Source of the DNA: Hymenobacter jeongseonensis
GTDB lineage: Bacteria > Bacteroidota > Bacteroidia > Cytophagales > Hymenobacteraceae
Length of the DNA: 64,000 nucleotides
Assembly (NCBI RefSeq): GCF_015694725.1
Contig: NZ_JADQDQ010000005.1
Location: 62,001-126,000 of the forward strand
Direction: 5' to 3'
Each line of letters starts with the position of its first letter. The first letter of the stretch is position 1. Shown piece by piece: positions 8,476-17,049 of this stretch. Under the pieces are notes generated by a model. The model had not been told where the DNA came from. It saw only the letters and a program-made list of their open reading frames with translations, and did no database searches. The position numbers and the translations under genes were made by a program.

Positions 8476-9207
8476 ATGAAAAAATCGATTCACCATTTCC
8501 GGGCTTTATTGTTTTTGGCTGGCGTTTTCCTTGCCGGTTCCAACGCACGGGCGCAGGTTTTTGCACCGCCCCCGCCCACGGTGATTCAAGCCGATACCGC
8601 CGAGCGCCGCGATGTGGTGGTTTCGGCCGAAGAAAAACGCAGCAAAGCCGCGGCCGACTCGGCCAAACGCACCGAACGCATGTTTCGGGCCTTTGGCTAC
8701 GAAGGCATCCGGCTGACCCGGCCCGGCAAAGCGGCGCTGTTATCTGCCATCCTGCCCGGCGCGGGGCAGATTTACAACCGGCGCTGGTGGAAATTGCCGT
8801 TGGTATATGGGGCGCTGGGTGGGGTCATTTACGGCGAAGTTTTTTACCAAAGCCGATACCGGCAATTTGCCGATGCCAGCAACCTGCTGAAGGACGAAGC
8901 ATCCAAACCTAACGGTCTTCGCCCCCGAGACCCGTCCCTACGCTACCCTGTTCGACTTGTGGACAACATTGCAGGCATTGATAACGGCGTGCAGTTATAC
9001 CGTGGCAACCGTGACATTTTCCTACTGTATATCGGCATAGCTTATGGCTTGCAAGTGGTGGATGCGCTGGTGGACGCTCACCTCAAGGACTTTGACGTGA
9101 GCCCCGACTTGAGCCTGCACTGGCAGCCCACACTGCTGCCTGTTCCGGGCCGGCCGCTGGCCCTGCCTACCAATCCCGGCGTGACCTTTGCGCTGCGTGT
9201 GAAGTAA
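8476..9207 (+). CDS. DUF5683 domain membrane protein
   Basis: 243-aa envelope protein of unknown function. Residues 1-27 form a signal peptide or first helix (LLFLAGVFLAGSNARAQ). The conserved DUF5683 core is SAILPGAGQIYNRRWWKLPLVYGALG near residue 90-115, a GxGQ-Y-N/R motif followed by membrane helices, and a later IYRG-like YRGNRD turn with another hydrophobic segment. This gene lies between parB and dapB in many Bacteroidota genomes, so its place here is typical. It may be cotranscribed with parB (83-base gap, no terminator seen). Confidence 0.85.
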   Translation: MKKSIHHFRALLFLAGVFLAGSNARAQVFAPPPPTVIQADTAERRDVVVSAEEKRSKAAADSAKRTERMFRAFGYEGIRLTRPGKAALLSAILPGAGQIYNRRWWKLPLVYGALGGVIYGEVFYQSRYRQFADASNLLKDEASKPNGLRPRDPSLRYPVRLVDNIAGIDNGVQLYRGNRDIFLLYIGIAYGLQVVDALVDAHLKDFDVSPDLSLHWQPTLLPVPGRPLALPTNPGVTFALRVK

Positions 9208-9315
9208 GCAATGGTGGTTAAATAGAGCCTTTTGAGGACCAGTTTTCACCCCATCACTCTCCCGATTTTGCCGCACCGGCGGCGAACAATCAACTCCTGA
9301 CAAATTTTCTATTTC

Positions 9316-10035
9316 ATGAAAATTCTACTCATTGGCTACGGTAAAATGGGCCAAACCATTGCCACGCTGGCAGCCGACCGCGGCCACGAAATCGCGGGCA
9401 TTGTCGACTTGCACGCCACGCAGTTGAGCATTAGCGACTTCACGCCGGAGAAAGTGGACGTCGCCATCGAATTTACGCACCCCGACTCTGCGTTTGCGAA
9501 CGTGACGGCTTGCCTGCGCCAGGGTATTCCCGTGGTGTGCGGCTCGACGGGCTGGCTACACCATTTTGAGGAAGCCAAGCAGTTAACCAACGAACTAGGC
9601 GGTAGCCTCTTCTATGCCTCCAACTACAGTGTAGGCGTCAACCTGTTCTTTCATTTCAATGAATATATGGCCGCCAAGATGCACCAGTTTGGCGGCTATG
9701 ACGTGGCCGTTCGGGAAATCCACCACACCCAAAAAATCGACCAGCCCAGCGGCACGGCCCTCACCACGGCCGAAGCCATTATTCGTCATTTCCCCAGCAA
9801 AACCACTTGGCGCAACGAGCCCGCCGAAACACCCGGCGAGCTAGCCATCATCAGCGAGCGCGCTGGCGAGGCCGTGGGCACGCACATCGTTACGTATTCC
9901 TCGGCCGTGGACATTCTGGAGCTAAAGCATGAGGCTCACAGCCGCGAAGGATTTGCGGTGGGCGCCCTGCTCGCAGCCGAGTGGCTGCCCGGCCGGGTGG
10001 GCGTATTTGGAATGAAAGAGTTGCTGGATTTGTAA
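9316..10035 (+). CDS. dapB: 4-hydroxy-tetrahydrodipicolinate reductase
   Basis: Reduces 4-hydroxy-tetrahydrodipicolinate with NAD(P)H in the diaminopimelate/lysine pathway, supplying peptidoglycan. The 239-aa product has the Rossmann glycine motif GYGKMGQ at residues 7-13, the VAIEFTHPDSA segment, CGSTGW, and the DapB signature with the catalytic His-His-Lys region EIHHTQKIDQPSGTA. Slightly shorter than the E. coli enzyme (273 aa), normal for this phylum. Starts at ATG 9316 immediately before the Rossmann strand. It sits in the conserved parB-DUF5683-dapB-lepB order. Confidence 0.97.
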   Translation: MKILLIGYGKMGQTIATLAADRGHEIAGIVDLHATQLSISDFTPEKVDVAIEFTHPDSAFANVTACLRQGIPVVCGSTGWLHHFEEAKQLTNELGGSLFYASNYSVGVNLFFHFNEYMAAKMHQFGGYDVAVREIHHTQKIDQPSGTALTTAEAIIRHFPSKTTWRNEPAETPGELAIISERAGEAVGTHIVTYSSAVDILELKHEAHSREGFAVGALLAAEWLPGRVGVFGMKELLDL

Positions 10036-10129
10036 CTTCCCCTACCTGCGCGGGCGGCGGCACGGCCTCCTGGCATTCTGCTGCGTTTCTTTACCTGAAT
10101 TTCATTGCCAAGCCCAAGCTTGCTCCCCC

Positions 10130-11278
10130 ATGTCTTTGCTCAAAACCGACCGCACCACCGCTCCGAAAGCGCCGAAAACAAAAACCCGCGAGTGGGCCGA
10201 TTCGCTGATTTTTGCCATTGTGGCGGCTACGCTCATCCGTTGGGCCACATTTGAAGCCTATACCATTCCCTCACCCAGCATGGAAAACTCCCTGCTGGTG
10301 GGCGACTACCTGTTTGTGAGCAAGCTGCACTACGGCCCCATCACGCCCCAAACGCCGCTGCAAGTGCCCCTCACCCACCAAACGGTGTGGGGAACGGGCA
10401 TTAAAAGCTTCTCCGAGCTCATTCAGCTGCCCACGTACCGGCTGCCGGGCTTCTCGGAAATCAAGCGCAACGACGTGGTGGTGTTCCACGTGCCCCACGA
10501 GTCGCAATACCCGGCCGACCTGCGCACCAACTACATCAAGCGTTGCGTGGCCGTGGCCGGCGATACGCTCGAAATTCGGGAAGGCCAGGTATATCTGAAC
10601 GGGAAACCCGGCGTAACGCCTCCCGGTCTGGAAACGACCTATTTCATGCAGGTCGATAACCCCAACGACGAAGTGTTGGCCGACCTGCGCGCCCAAGGCG
10701 TGGTGGAGTACGAGCAGCCCGGGGGCAGCCCCCAGGCCGTGACTGCCCCCGACGGCAAAGTGGGCTACGCCATCAGCTGCACAGTGGCGGCGGCAAACTT
10801 CTTTCGCAAGCAGCCCTACGTGAAGAACATGACCGTAATTCAACCGCAGGTGGCCCTCTTCCCCGACGTAGCGGATTTCCGCAACTCCCCGGCCATGAGC
10901 GCTACCCCGCGCGGCTGGTCCCTGGACAGCTACGGCCCGCTGCCCATCCCCAAGAAGGGCCAGACCATTGCCCTCTCGCCCGGCAATGCAGCCATTTACT
11001 TCAAGATAATAGCCCGCTACGAGCACAACGAAGGGATTACCTGGAAGGACGGCATGATTTTCCAGAACGGCAAAATGCTTACCAGCTACACCCTAAAGCA
11101 GAATTACTATATGATGATGGGCGACAACCGCCACAACTCCGAGGACTCGCGCTTCTGGGGTTTTGTGCCAGAAGACCACGTCGTGGGCAAGGCCGTCCTC
11201 ATCTGGCTATCGGTTGACCCCTTCGGTGATTTCTGGCACAAAATCCGGTGGAACCGCTTGTTCAATATCATTCATTAA
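10130..11278 (+). CDS. lepB: Signal peptidase I
   Basis: Inner-membrane serine protease that removes signal peptides from exported proteins. The 382-aa product has a membrane segment (IFAIVAATLIRWATF, residues 26-40), nucleophile Ser50 in SPSMENSLLVGDY, general base Lys137 in YIKRCVAVAGDTLEI, and the C-terminal box MMGDNRHNSEDSRFWGFVP. It is longer than typical proteobacterial enzymes because of an insert of about 100 residues between the Lys box and the last box, usual for Bacteroidota. The ATG at 10130 gives a short Lys-rich cytoplasmic tail. Ends in a shared bidirectional terminator. Confidence 0.97.
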   Translation: MSLLKTDRTTAPKAPKTKTREWADSLIFAIVAATLIRWATFEAYTIPSPSMENSLLVGDYLFVSKLHYGPITPQTPLQVPLTHQTVWGTGIKSFSELIQLPTYRLPGFSEIKRNDVVVFHVPHESQYPADLRTNYIKRCVAVAGDTLEIREGQVYLNGKPGVTPPGLETTYFMQVDNPNDEVLADLRAQGVVEYEQPGGSPQAVTAPDGKVGYAISCTVAAANFFRKQPYVKNMTVIQPQVALFPDVADFRNSPAMSATPRGWSLDSYGPLPIPKKGQTIALSPGNAAIYFKIIARYEHNEGITWKDGMIFQNGKMLTSYTLKQNYYMMMGDNRHNSEDSRFWGFVPEDHVVGKAVLIWLSVDPFGDFWHKIRWNRLFNIIH

Positions 11279-11323
11279 CTTTCCCGGCGCACGAAGAAAC
11301 TGCACTTTCGCCGCGCATTCCGT

Positions 11324-11371
11324 CAATAGAAAAAGCCCCGGCTCTAGTTTGAGTCGGGGCTTTTTCTATTG
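11324..11371. terminator. Bidirectional terminator between lepB and ung
   Basis: Perfect 17-bp inverted repeat (11324-11340 with 11355-11371) with a 14-base loop. The arms carry A5 on one side and T5 on the other, so it can stop both converging genes. Confidence 0.9.
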
Positions 11372-11421
11372 GTTATGAACGGATTTTCGACCCGTTAGCG
11401 TAGCGCGGCGCGGCGGACGGT

Positions 11422-12084
11422 TTACCACATGATGGGCTCCAAGCCCTTGCTCTGCAGCCAAGCATTGGCCTTGCTAAAGGGCTTGCTGCCGAAAAACCCT
11501 TTGTCGGCCGCAAACGGCGAAGGATGCACCGATTTCAATATAAGATGCTTTTTCTCGTCTATCAGTTCTGATTTTTTACCTGCGTATGCTCCCCAGAGAA
11601 TAAACACCACGTGTTCCTTCTGCTGCGAGACTTTGCGGATAACGGCATCGGTAAACTCCTCCCAGCCCTTCTTTTGGTGCGAGGCGGGCTCGCTGGCGCG
11701 CACGGTGAGGGTGGCGTTGAGTAGCAGCACGCCTTGCTCGGCCCAGCGGTCGAGGTTGCCGTTGGAGGCGGGCGGGGTGCCGGGAATATCGTCGCGCAAC
11801 TCCTTGAAAATATTCTGGAGCGAGGGCGGCGTGCGCTGCCCGTCCTGCACCGAAAACGAAAGGCCGTGCGCCTGACTGCGGCCATGATAAGGGTCCTGGC
11901 CAAGTATCACCACCTTCACTTTCTCGAAGGGCGTGGCATCGAAAGCGTGGAATATCTGGGGGCCCGGCGGGTAAACGGTAGCCGTGGCGTACTCACCTTT
12001 CACAAAGGCGATTAAGCGTTGGAAATAAGGCTTTTCAAACTCATCGGCTATTACGGGCCGCCAGCTTTCGGCTATCTTTACCAT
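11422..12084 (-). CDS. ung: Uracil-DNA glycosylase
   Basis: Removes uracil from DNA as the first step of base excision repair. Family 1 motifs are all present: the water-activating loop VVILGQDPYHG, the NATLTVRA strand (LLLNATLTV), and the DNA-intercalation loop HPSPFAADKGFFG followed by KPFSKANAWL. From the ATG at 12084 the protein is 220 aa (MVKIAESW...), the normal length. The frame extends to 12165, but the extra 27 residues are basic and non-conserved, so the internal Met is preferred. Convergent with lepB. Confidence 0.96.
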   Translation of the reverse strand: MVKIAESWRPVIADEFEKPYFQRLIAFVKGEYATATVYPPGPQIFHAFDATPFEKVKVVILGQDPYHGRSQAHGLSFSVQDGQRTPPSLQNIFKELRDDIPGTPPASNGNLDRWAEQGVLLLNATLTVRASEPASHQKKGWEEFTDAVIRKVSQQKEHVVFILWGAYAGKKSELIDEKKHLILKSVHPSPFAADKGFFGSKPFSKANAWLQSKGLEPIMW

Positions 12085-12201
12085 TGAAGTTTTTTTTAAG
12101 AAAATAATGGGGCTTTTGCGGCGTTTCCCCGTAACTTTTGCGTAAAACCAATTTGGGCGGGCCACTGTTAAGCCCGCAGCTACTTATAAGCTCCGATACC
12201 T

Positions 12202-12588
12202 ATGCCCACCACCACTACGCAGGGCGTCACCGTTTCGGTTACGACCAACTACCTGCCCGATTATTCCAGTCCTGGCCAGGAGCACTTCGTTTTTGCCTAT
12301 AAGATTGACATTCGCAACAACAGCGAATTCACCGTGAAGCTATTGCGGCGCCACTGGCACATTCATGATGCCAACGGCGTGGTGCGCGAAGTAGAAGGCG
12401 AAGGCGTGGTAGGTCGCCAGCCGGTGCTGGAGCCCGGCGAAGCCCATCAGTACGTGAGCGGCTGCAACTTAAAATCGGGCGTGGGCAAGATGTGCGGCAC
12501 CTACCTGATGGAACGCCTCGCCAACGGCCAAAAGTTTTCGGTGGAAATCCCCGAGTTCACGCTCATGGTGCCGTATCGCCTGAATTAA
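12202..12588 (+). CDS. apaG: ApaG domain protein
   Basis: 128-aa single-domain protein of the ApaG/DUF525 family (PF04379), an Ig-like beta-sandwich linked in enterobacteria to Co2+/Mg2+ efflux and phosphate-ester binding; the exact role is unsettled. Conserved pieces are VSVTTNYLPDYS, FAYKIDIRNNSEFTVKLLRRHWHI, the EVEGEGVVGRQPVLEPGE loop and YVSGCNL with GTYLME. Full length. A TAACTTTTG element at 12131-12139, a spacing variant of the -7 box, lies 63 bases upstream. Confidence 0.95.
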   Translation: MPTTTTQGVTVSVTTNYLPDYSSPGQEHFVFAYKIDIRNNSEFTVKLLRRHWHIHDANGVVREVEGEGVVGRQPVLEPGEAHQYVSGCNLKSGVGKMCGTYLMERLANGQKFSVEIPEFTLMVPYRLN

Positions 12589-12683
12589 CGTTGGGTTGTC
12601 AATTGGCCGTTGTCCGTTGTTAGTTTGCACCGTGGTTGTCGTACTGCCGACCTGCCAACGGCCCACTCGCAACCGACAACTTC

Positions 12684-13463
12684 TTGTTTCAACTCCTCGC
12701 TTACCTTCGTTTTTGGCTTCGTTCGGGCAACGCCCACGGCTTGCATTCCCCGTTTGTATTTGGCGTTTATACCTCCGTGGTGCGTCATACGGGCATTTTC
12801 GACGCCTACGCTCCCATCGAATCGCGGCGGCAGGAGTTGCTCAATAGCTCCACCAGCATCACGGTTACGGACTTTGGCGCGGGCTCGCATACCGGGGCCG
12901 GCCAGCAGCGCCGCATCGCCGACATTGCCCGCACGGCGGCTAAGCCCCCGCACCTTGCGCAACTGCTGTTTCGGCTGGCCAATTATTTCCGTCCGGCTAC
13001 CATTTTGGAACTTGGCACCTCGCTGGGCCTTACCACCGCCTACTTGGCCGCGGCCGACTCGCGGAGCAAGGTCGTCACCCTAGAAGGATGCGCCAATGTG
13101 GCCAACGTAGCCCGCGAAACCTTCGCCGCGCTGCAACTGGAGAACATCCGCATTGTGGAAGGCAACATGGACAACACGCTGGCTCCTGCCCTGGCAGCCC
13201 TGGGCACGCCCGTCGATTTTGCTTTTTTCGATGGCAACCACCGCTACGAGCCTACGCTGAGCTACTTCGAGCACTGCCTAGCGTACCGGACCGATGAGTC
13301 GGTTTTTGTCTTCGATGACATCCATTGGTCGGAGGAAATGGAACGGGCCTGGGAGGTCATCAAAGCCCACCCCGACGTGACCGTAACGGTCGACCTGTTC
13401 CATATCGGGCTGGTGTTCTTTCGAAAGGGCCAGCCCAAGCAACACTTCTGGCTGCGCACCTGA
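12684..13463 (+). CDS. Class I SAM-dependent (O-)methyltransferase
   Basis: Predicted cytoplasmic methyltransferase of about 259 aa. Conserved pieces are the Bacteroidota N-terminal signature NAHGLHSPFVFGVY, the SAM-binding motif TILELGTSLGLTTAYLA, VVTLEGCANVANVA (acidic ribose-binding loop), and the motif FAFFDGNHRYEPTLSYF followed by FVFDDIHWSEEM, as in O-methyltransferases of the catechol type. No ATG precedes the conserved part: I chose TTG at 12684 (start of FQLLAYLRFWL). TTG 12636 is an alternative but its codons overlap low-complexity intergenic-type sequence. Substrate unknown. Confidence 0.8.
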   Translation: MFQLLAYLRFWLRSGNAHGLHSPFVFGVYTSVVRHTGIFDAYAPIESRRQELLNSSTSITVTDFGAGSHTGAGQQRRIADIARTAAKPPHLAQLLFRLANYFRPATILELGTSLGLTTAYLAAADSRSKVVTLEGCANVANVARETFAALQLENIRIVEGNMDNTLAPALAALGTPVDFAFFDGNHRYEPTLSYFEHCLAYRTDESVFVFDDIHWSEEMERAWEVIKAHPDVTVTVDLFHIGLVFFRKGQPKQHFWLRT

Positions 13464-13470
13464 GGCAAAA

Positions 13471-13998
13471 TCAGAGGCTGGCGGCTGCCTTTTCCAGCAG
13501 GGCGGCCCTTTCGGGAGCTTGGGCGCCGCGCATGGCGTAGATAAAGGCTGCTAGGCGGTCGGCATCCACATCGACGTATGCCAGGGAGATGTTCAACTCC
13601 TGAAAACCCAGCTCTTTATTTAAGCTGGCTACCGTTTGCTGGAATTTGCCTTTCCTGCGGGATGGCTCAAAGGCCTCATCGACCACCAAGCAGATGATGT
13701 GCTGCTTGTGAATTTCGGCCAAGTAAACGTCTTGAATGATTTCCCAGTTGATAAACTCGTGGTGGGCCATGCGGTCGAATATCCCCACTTCGCTGACAAT
13801 TATTTGGGGGCGGCGGTCCAGCAATTGGTAAATCCCCACCGGATATCCGAGGCCGAAAAACCCAATTCCCAACCAGGCAACTGCCTGTGGAACATCGGGC
13901 CGGCCCAACATGAAATAGCCAAGCGCAACAAAAACTGAGCACATCAGCATCAGTTTAATCGATTTCCAGGGAGATTTATAAAGCCTGAACTCGTTCAT
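13471..13998 (-). CDS. Two-helix membrane protein, STM3941-like (PH-like domain)
   Basis: 175-aa protein with two membrane segments near the N-terminus (IKLMLMCSVFVALGYFML and AVAWLGIGFFGLGYPVG) followed by a soluble domain: PQIIVSEVGIFDRMAHHEFINW, then IQDVYLA and ICLVVDE. This arrangement resembles the STM3941/PH-like family in which a beta domain of unknown function follows two helices. It converges tightly with the methyltransferase gene, 7 bases apart. Family placement is moderate; function is unknown. Confidence 0.7.
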   Translation of the reverse strand: MNEFRLYKSPWKSIKLMLMCSVFVALGYFMLGRPDVPQAVAWLGIGFFGLGYPVGIYQLLDRRPQIIVSEVGIFDRMAHHEFINWEIIQDVYLAEIHKQHIICLVVDEAFEPSRRKGKFQQTVASLNKELGFQELNISLAYVDVDADRLAAFIYAMRGAQAPERAALLEKAAASL

Positions 13999-14066
13999 GA
14001 GCCGTTACTTTCTCTAGCGAAAAAAACAGTGAATGGGGATTTCTAAACAGCAGGAACTGGCAGCGG

Positions 14067-14891
14067 CTATTTCACTGCCTCCCGCACCCGCGTCAACTTC
14101 TCCAGCAGGGCTTCGAGTTGGTCGAGGGGCAGCATGTTGGCGCCGTCGGAAAGGGCGGTGGCGGGGGTTGGGTGGGTTTCGATGAACAAGCCGTCGGCGC
14201 CCACGGCAATGGCGGCTTTGGCAATGGTTTCGATGAGGGCAGGCTGGCCGCCAGTCACGCCGCTGCTTTGGTTGGGGCGCTGCAGGGAGTGCGTGACGTC
14301 CATCACCACGGGTACCTGGAACTCGCGCATGGCGGGCAGGTTACGGAAATCAACCACCAAATCGGAGTAGCCGAAGGAGTTGCCGCGCTCGGTGAGGATG
14401 ACGTGCTCATTGCCCGACTGGCGAATCTTATCAACGGCCCATTTCATGGCCTCACCGCTCAAAAACTGGCCTTTTTTCACGTTTACCACCTTGCCCGTTT
14501 GGGCCGCGGCGATGAGCAAGTCGGTCTGGCGGCACAAGAAAGCCGGAATTTGCAGCACATCGACGTATTCAGCTGCCAGCGCTGCCTCGCTCGATTCGTG
14601 GATGTCCGTCACGGTCGGCACGCCGATTTCGCGCCCTACTTTTTGCAAAATGCGCAGCGCCGTTTCATCGCCAATGCCCGTGAACGAATCCAAGCGGGAG
14701 CGGTTGGCTTTGCGGTAAGACCCCTTGAAAATAAAGGGAATCTGCAGCTTATCCGTCATGTGCTTGATGCGCTCGGCAATGCGCAACGCCATGTCCTCGC
14801 CTTCGATGACGCAGGGGCCGGCCATGAGGAAAAACTGCCCGGAATCGGTGTGGCGGAAATGGGGAAGCGTATTGGCGAGGGCAGTGAGCAT
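14067..14891 (-). CDS. kdsA: 3-deoxy-8-phosphooctulonate synthase (KDO8P synthase)
   Basis: Condenses arabinose 5-phosphate with phosphoenolpyruvate to KDO 8-phosphate, the precursor of the KDO of lipopolysaccharide. The 274-aa product shows FFLMAGPCVIEGEDM, the PEP-binding FKGSYRKANRSR, GVPTVTDIHES, NVKKGQFLSG, ILTERGNSFGYSDLVVD, the SLQRPN loop, and GLFIETHPTPATALSDGANMLPL. A Cys in GPCVIE points to the metal-dependent class, because metal-independent enzymes such as the E. coli one carry Asn there. No other KDO gene is adjacent. Confidence 0.96.
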   Translation of the reverse strand: MLTALANTLPHFRHTDSGQFFLMAGPCVIEGEDMALRIAERIKHMTDKLQIPFIFKGSYRKANRSRLDSFTGIGDETALRILQKVGREIGVPTVTDIHESSEAALAAEYVDVLQIPAFLCRQTDLLIAAAQTGKVVNVKKGQFLSGEAMKWAVDKIRQSGNEHVILTERGNSFGYSDLVVDFRNLPAMREFQVPVVMDVTHSLQRPNQSSGVTGGQPALIETIAKAAIAVGADGLFIETHPTPATALSDGANMLPLDQLEALLEKLTRVREAVK

Positions 14892-14947
14892 GATTGAAAT
14901 AATTTCTATTAAAAAGAGGGAGGGTGGTCTACAAATCAGTTAATGGT

Positions 14948-15232
14948 TTAGCATCTTTCTCCGCATTCGGTAAACAAACGCATCAGCCGCGTGGACTTAC
15001 GGATGAAAAACATAACCACTGCCAGCAGGGCACAGGTAATTGCAAGTGCAGCATAAGCGGTTATCGTAGCTTGGAAGTACTGCTGCTCGAAATCAATCAG
15101 CTGTCTGCCGGCAGGTTGAGCAAAATTTCGTCTCGTAGCCCATAAGTAGCCAAAAAATATCGCTGCAAGCACCTGAGCCACCATTACCATTTTAGATAAG
15201 AGTCTGGCGACATCATCTGAAATTTTAAGCAT
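14948..15232 (-). CDS. Small membrane protein, unknown function
   Basis: 94-aa protein with two predicted membrane helices: MVMVAQVLAAIFFGYLW near residues 15-31 and AYAALAITCALLAVVMFFI near residues 59-77, with a short charged loop between them and a basic C-terminus (IRKSTRLMRLF). I recognise no family. Its ATG overlaps the end of the upstream methyltransferase gene by 8 bases, so the two are probably translated from one message. The gene is visibly less GC-rich than its neighbours. Confidence 0.6.
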   Translation of the reverse strand: MLKISDDVARLLSKMVMVAQVLAAIFFGYLWATRRNFAQPAGRQLIDFEQQYFQATITAYAALAITCALLAVVMFFIRKSTRLMRLFTECGERC

Positions 15233-15848
15233 CTGGTCCAGGCCTCCTTTTCAAACAGATAAACAGCTCCCGCCCCTGCCGGGGCCGGAGCGAATTGGTC
15301 GCTGTATCGAAGTGCCGGAAATCGAAATATGGCGCGAAGTAGTTGCGGTATTCTTCCTTGCTGCCGCCAAAGGGCGGCTCCTGTCCCGGCCCGAAATCAG
15401 TGTCGAAAAGCACGCCCATCAGCGTGCCGCCGGGGACTAGTAGTTGAGCGCATTGCTGCGCGTAAGCGGGTCGCAACGCCGGATTGAGGGCGCAGAAGAA
15501 CGTTTGCTCCACAATTAAATCGTAGGGCTGGGCGTTGGACAGGGCAAAAAAGTCGGCTTCCAAAAGGTGTTCTGCCGGAAAATCCGGCACCCGGGTAGCC
15601 AAGGCTGCCAAGGCTTCGGGCGCTAGGTCAACCACGAATACTTCCCGGAAACCGAGCTGGTGCAAGTACTCGGCTTCGTAGGCCCGGCCGGCGCCGGGGA
15701 TGAGAATGCGCGGTTGCTGGTGCCCCGTAAGTTGGTCGAAGTAGGCGCGGAGCGGCGGGGTTACTTCGCGGGTGTCCCAACCGTCGCGTCCGGCTACGTA
15801 ACGCGCTTGCCAATAGGCGGCATCGAAAGCAGGCAAAACCGTTTCCAT
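15225..15848 (-). CDS. TPMT-family SAM-dependent methyltransferase
   Basis: 207-aa cytoplasmic enzyme of the thiopurine S-methyltransferase-like family (PF05724). Evidence: YWQARYVAGRDGWD at the N-terminus, the SAM-binding RILIPGAGRAYEAEYL, FVVDLAPEALAAL, LLEADFFAL, the EQTFFCALNP motif, GTLMGVLFDTDF and PPFGGSKEEY near the C-terminus, all typical of bacterial TPMT-like proteins that methylate small thiols, selenium/tellurium compounds or halides. Substrate unknown. It lies at the head of a two-gene unit with the 94-aa membrane protein and has an exact -7 box upstream. Confidence 0.88.
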   Translation of the reverse strand: METVLPAFDAAYWQARYVAGRDGWDTREVTPPLRAYFDQLTGHQQPRILIPGAGRAYEAEYLHQLGFREVFVVDLAPEALAALATRVPDFPAEHLLEADFFALSNAQPYDLIVEQTFFCALNPALRPAYAQQCAQLLVPGGTLMGVLFDTDFGPGQEPPFGGSKEEYRNYFAPYFDFRHFDTATNSLRPRQGRELFICLKRRPGPDA

Positions 15849-15904
15849 TGCGTCAAAGTATGTCGAAAACTTGCCAGGGCACGGAAGTCCCCTATTTTTA
15901 CACC

Positions 15905-15912
15905 CAAAGGTA
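15905..15912 (-). promoter_or_regulatory. -7 box for the TPMT-family gene
   Basis: CAAAGGTA on the plus strand reads TACCTTTG on the minus strand, an exact consensus match 57 bases before the minus-strand ATG at 15848. No clear -33 TTG. Confidence 0.55.
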
Positions 15913-15975
15913 AGCGTCGCATTGCGGCGGGCACCCTAAAAAACCATTCGCTTTTCCTGAATTAACTATTCCCGC

Positions 15976-16926
15976 ATGGACCCAAACGAAACCCCCGAAC
16001 CCCGTTCCAACAATAGCCGCGTTCTCCTCTGGGTAGCCCTGGTTTTGGTGCTACTTGGCATCAACGGCGTTCTGTTTTACCTCAACCAGCAGAAAGGTCA
16101 GAAAAACGAGGAACTGACCACCGAAGTGCAAGCCAAGGACGGCAAGCTACAAGAACAAATCAAGCAATACGAAGCGCTGAAGACTGATTTTGAGCGTCAA
16201 AGCCAGGAATTGCAGGCCCTGGGCTTGAGCAATGACTCGCTGGAATCCAAAATTGCCAGCGTCAACGCCGACCTGTTGAAGCTCCGCTCCTTCCGGGCCG
16301 GCAGCTTCTCCATCGCCCAGCAAAACTTGTTCAAGCAGCGTGCTCAGAACCTAGAAACCCAGCTGCGTAAAAAGGACGACGACATTGCCCAACTCAAGAA
16401 GGACAACGAGACGCTCTACACCGAAACCACCACGCTTAAAGAGCGGCAAAACAAGCTAACCGACACCATCAGCACCATTGCCCGCACCAATCAAGAGCTC
16501 ACGGATAAAGTGGGCGTCGCCTCGCGCCTGCAGTCCGAGAACATCCAAGTAGCTGTTATCACATCCAAGAACAAGGAGAAAGACGACGACAAAGACGAGT
16601 TCAAAGCCAAGCGCGTGGAGAAGGTGAAAGTGACCTTTAACCTGGCCCGCAACGACGTGTCGCCGAAGGAAACCAAAGCCATTTACATGCGCATTTTGGA
16701 GCCCGATGGCGCCGCGCTGTATAACCTGAGCACCGGCGGCGGCACCTTCACCGTGGATGGCCAGGAGGCATTTTATACCCAGAAGCAGGACGTGGTGTAC
16801 GATAACTCCAAGCAGAAGCTGGATTTCGTTTATGCCAAAGGCGCTGAGTACAAGAAAGGCCAGCACACCGTGGAGCTGTATGAAAGCGGCCAGTTGATGG
16901 GCAAAACCACTTTCACGCTGAAATAA
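15976..16926 (+). CDS. Membrane-anchored coiled-coil protein
   Basis: 316-aa protein of unknown function. A short polar N-terminus precedes one membrane helix (VLLWVALVLVLLGINGVLFYL, about residues 17-37). Residues 38-190 are a long charged heptad-like coiled coil rich in Glu, Lys, Gln and Leu (for example LKKDNETLYTETTTLKERQ), and the last 100 residues form a beta-rich domain with VKVTFNLARNDVSPKETKAI and LYESGQLMGKTTFTL. The layout suggests an inner-membrane anchor with an envelope-side coiled coil and terminal domain. It has its own terminator and no operon partner. Family not identified. Confidence 0.75.
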   Translation: MDPNETPEPRSNNSRVLLWVALVLVLLGINGVLFYLNQQKGQKNEELTTEVQAKDGKLQEQIKQYEALKTDFERQSQELQALGLSNDSLESKIASVNADLLKLRSFRAGSFSIAQQNLFKQRAQNLETQLRKKDDDIAQLKKDNETLYTETTTLKERQNKLTDTISTIARTNQELTDKVGVASRLQSENIQVAVITSKNKEKDDDKDEFKAKRVEKVKVTFNLARNDVSPKETKAIYMRILEPDGAALYNLSTGGGTFTVDGQEAFYTQKQDVVYDNSKQKLDFVYAKGAEYKKGQHTVELYESGQLMGKTTFTLK

Positions 16927-16991
16927 CGTCGGGTCCAAGCAAATACGTAGCGGTCCGCACAACACGGCCGCCGCTTAATGCAACCCCAAAG

Positions 16992-17027
16992 CAAAAGAGC
17001 CCGCTTCAATCGAAGCGGGCTCTTTTG
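16992..17027. terminator. Bidirectional terminator between coiled-coil gene and cphA
   Basis: Perfect 16-bp inverted repeat with an AATC loop; A-rich left flank and T-rich right end. Lies between two converging genes. Confidence 0.9.
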
Positions 17028-17049
17028 TTTAGCTACTACTTGCCTTTGC

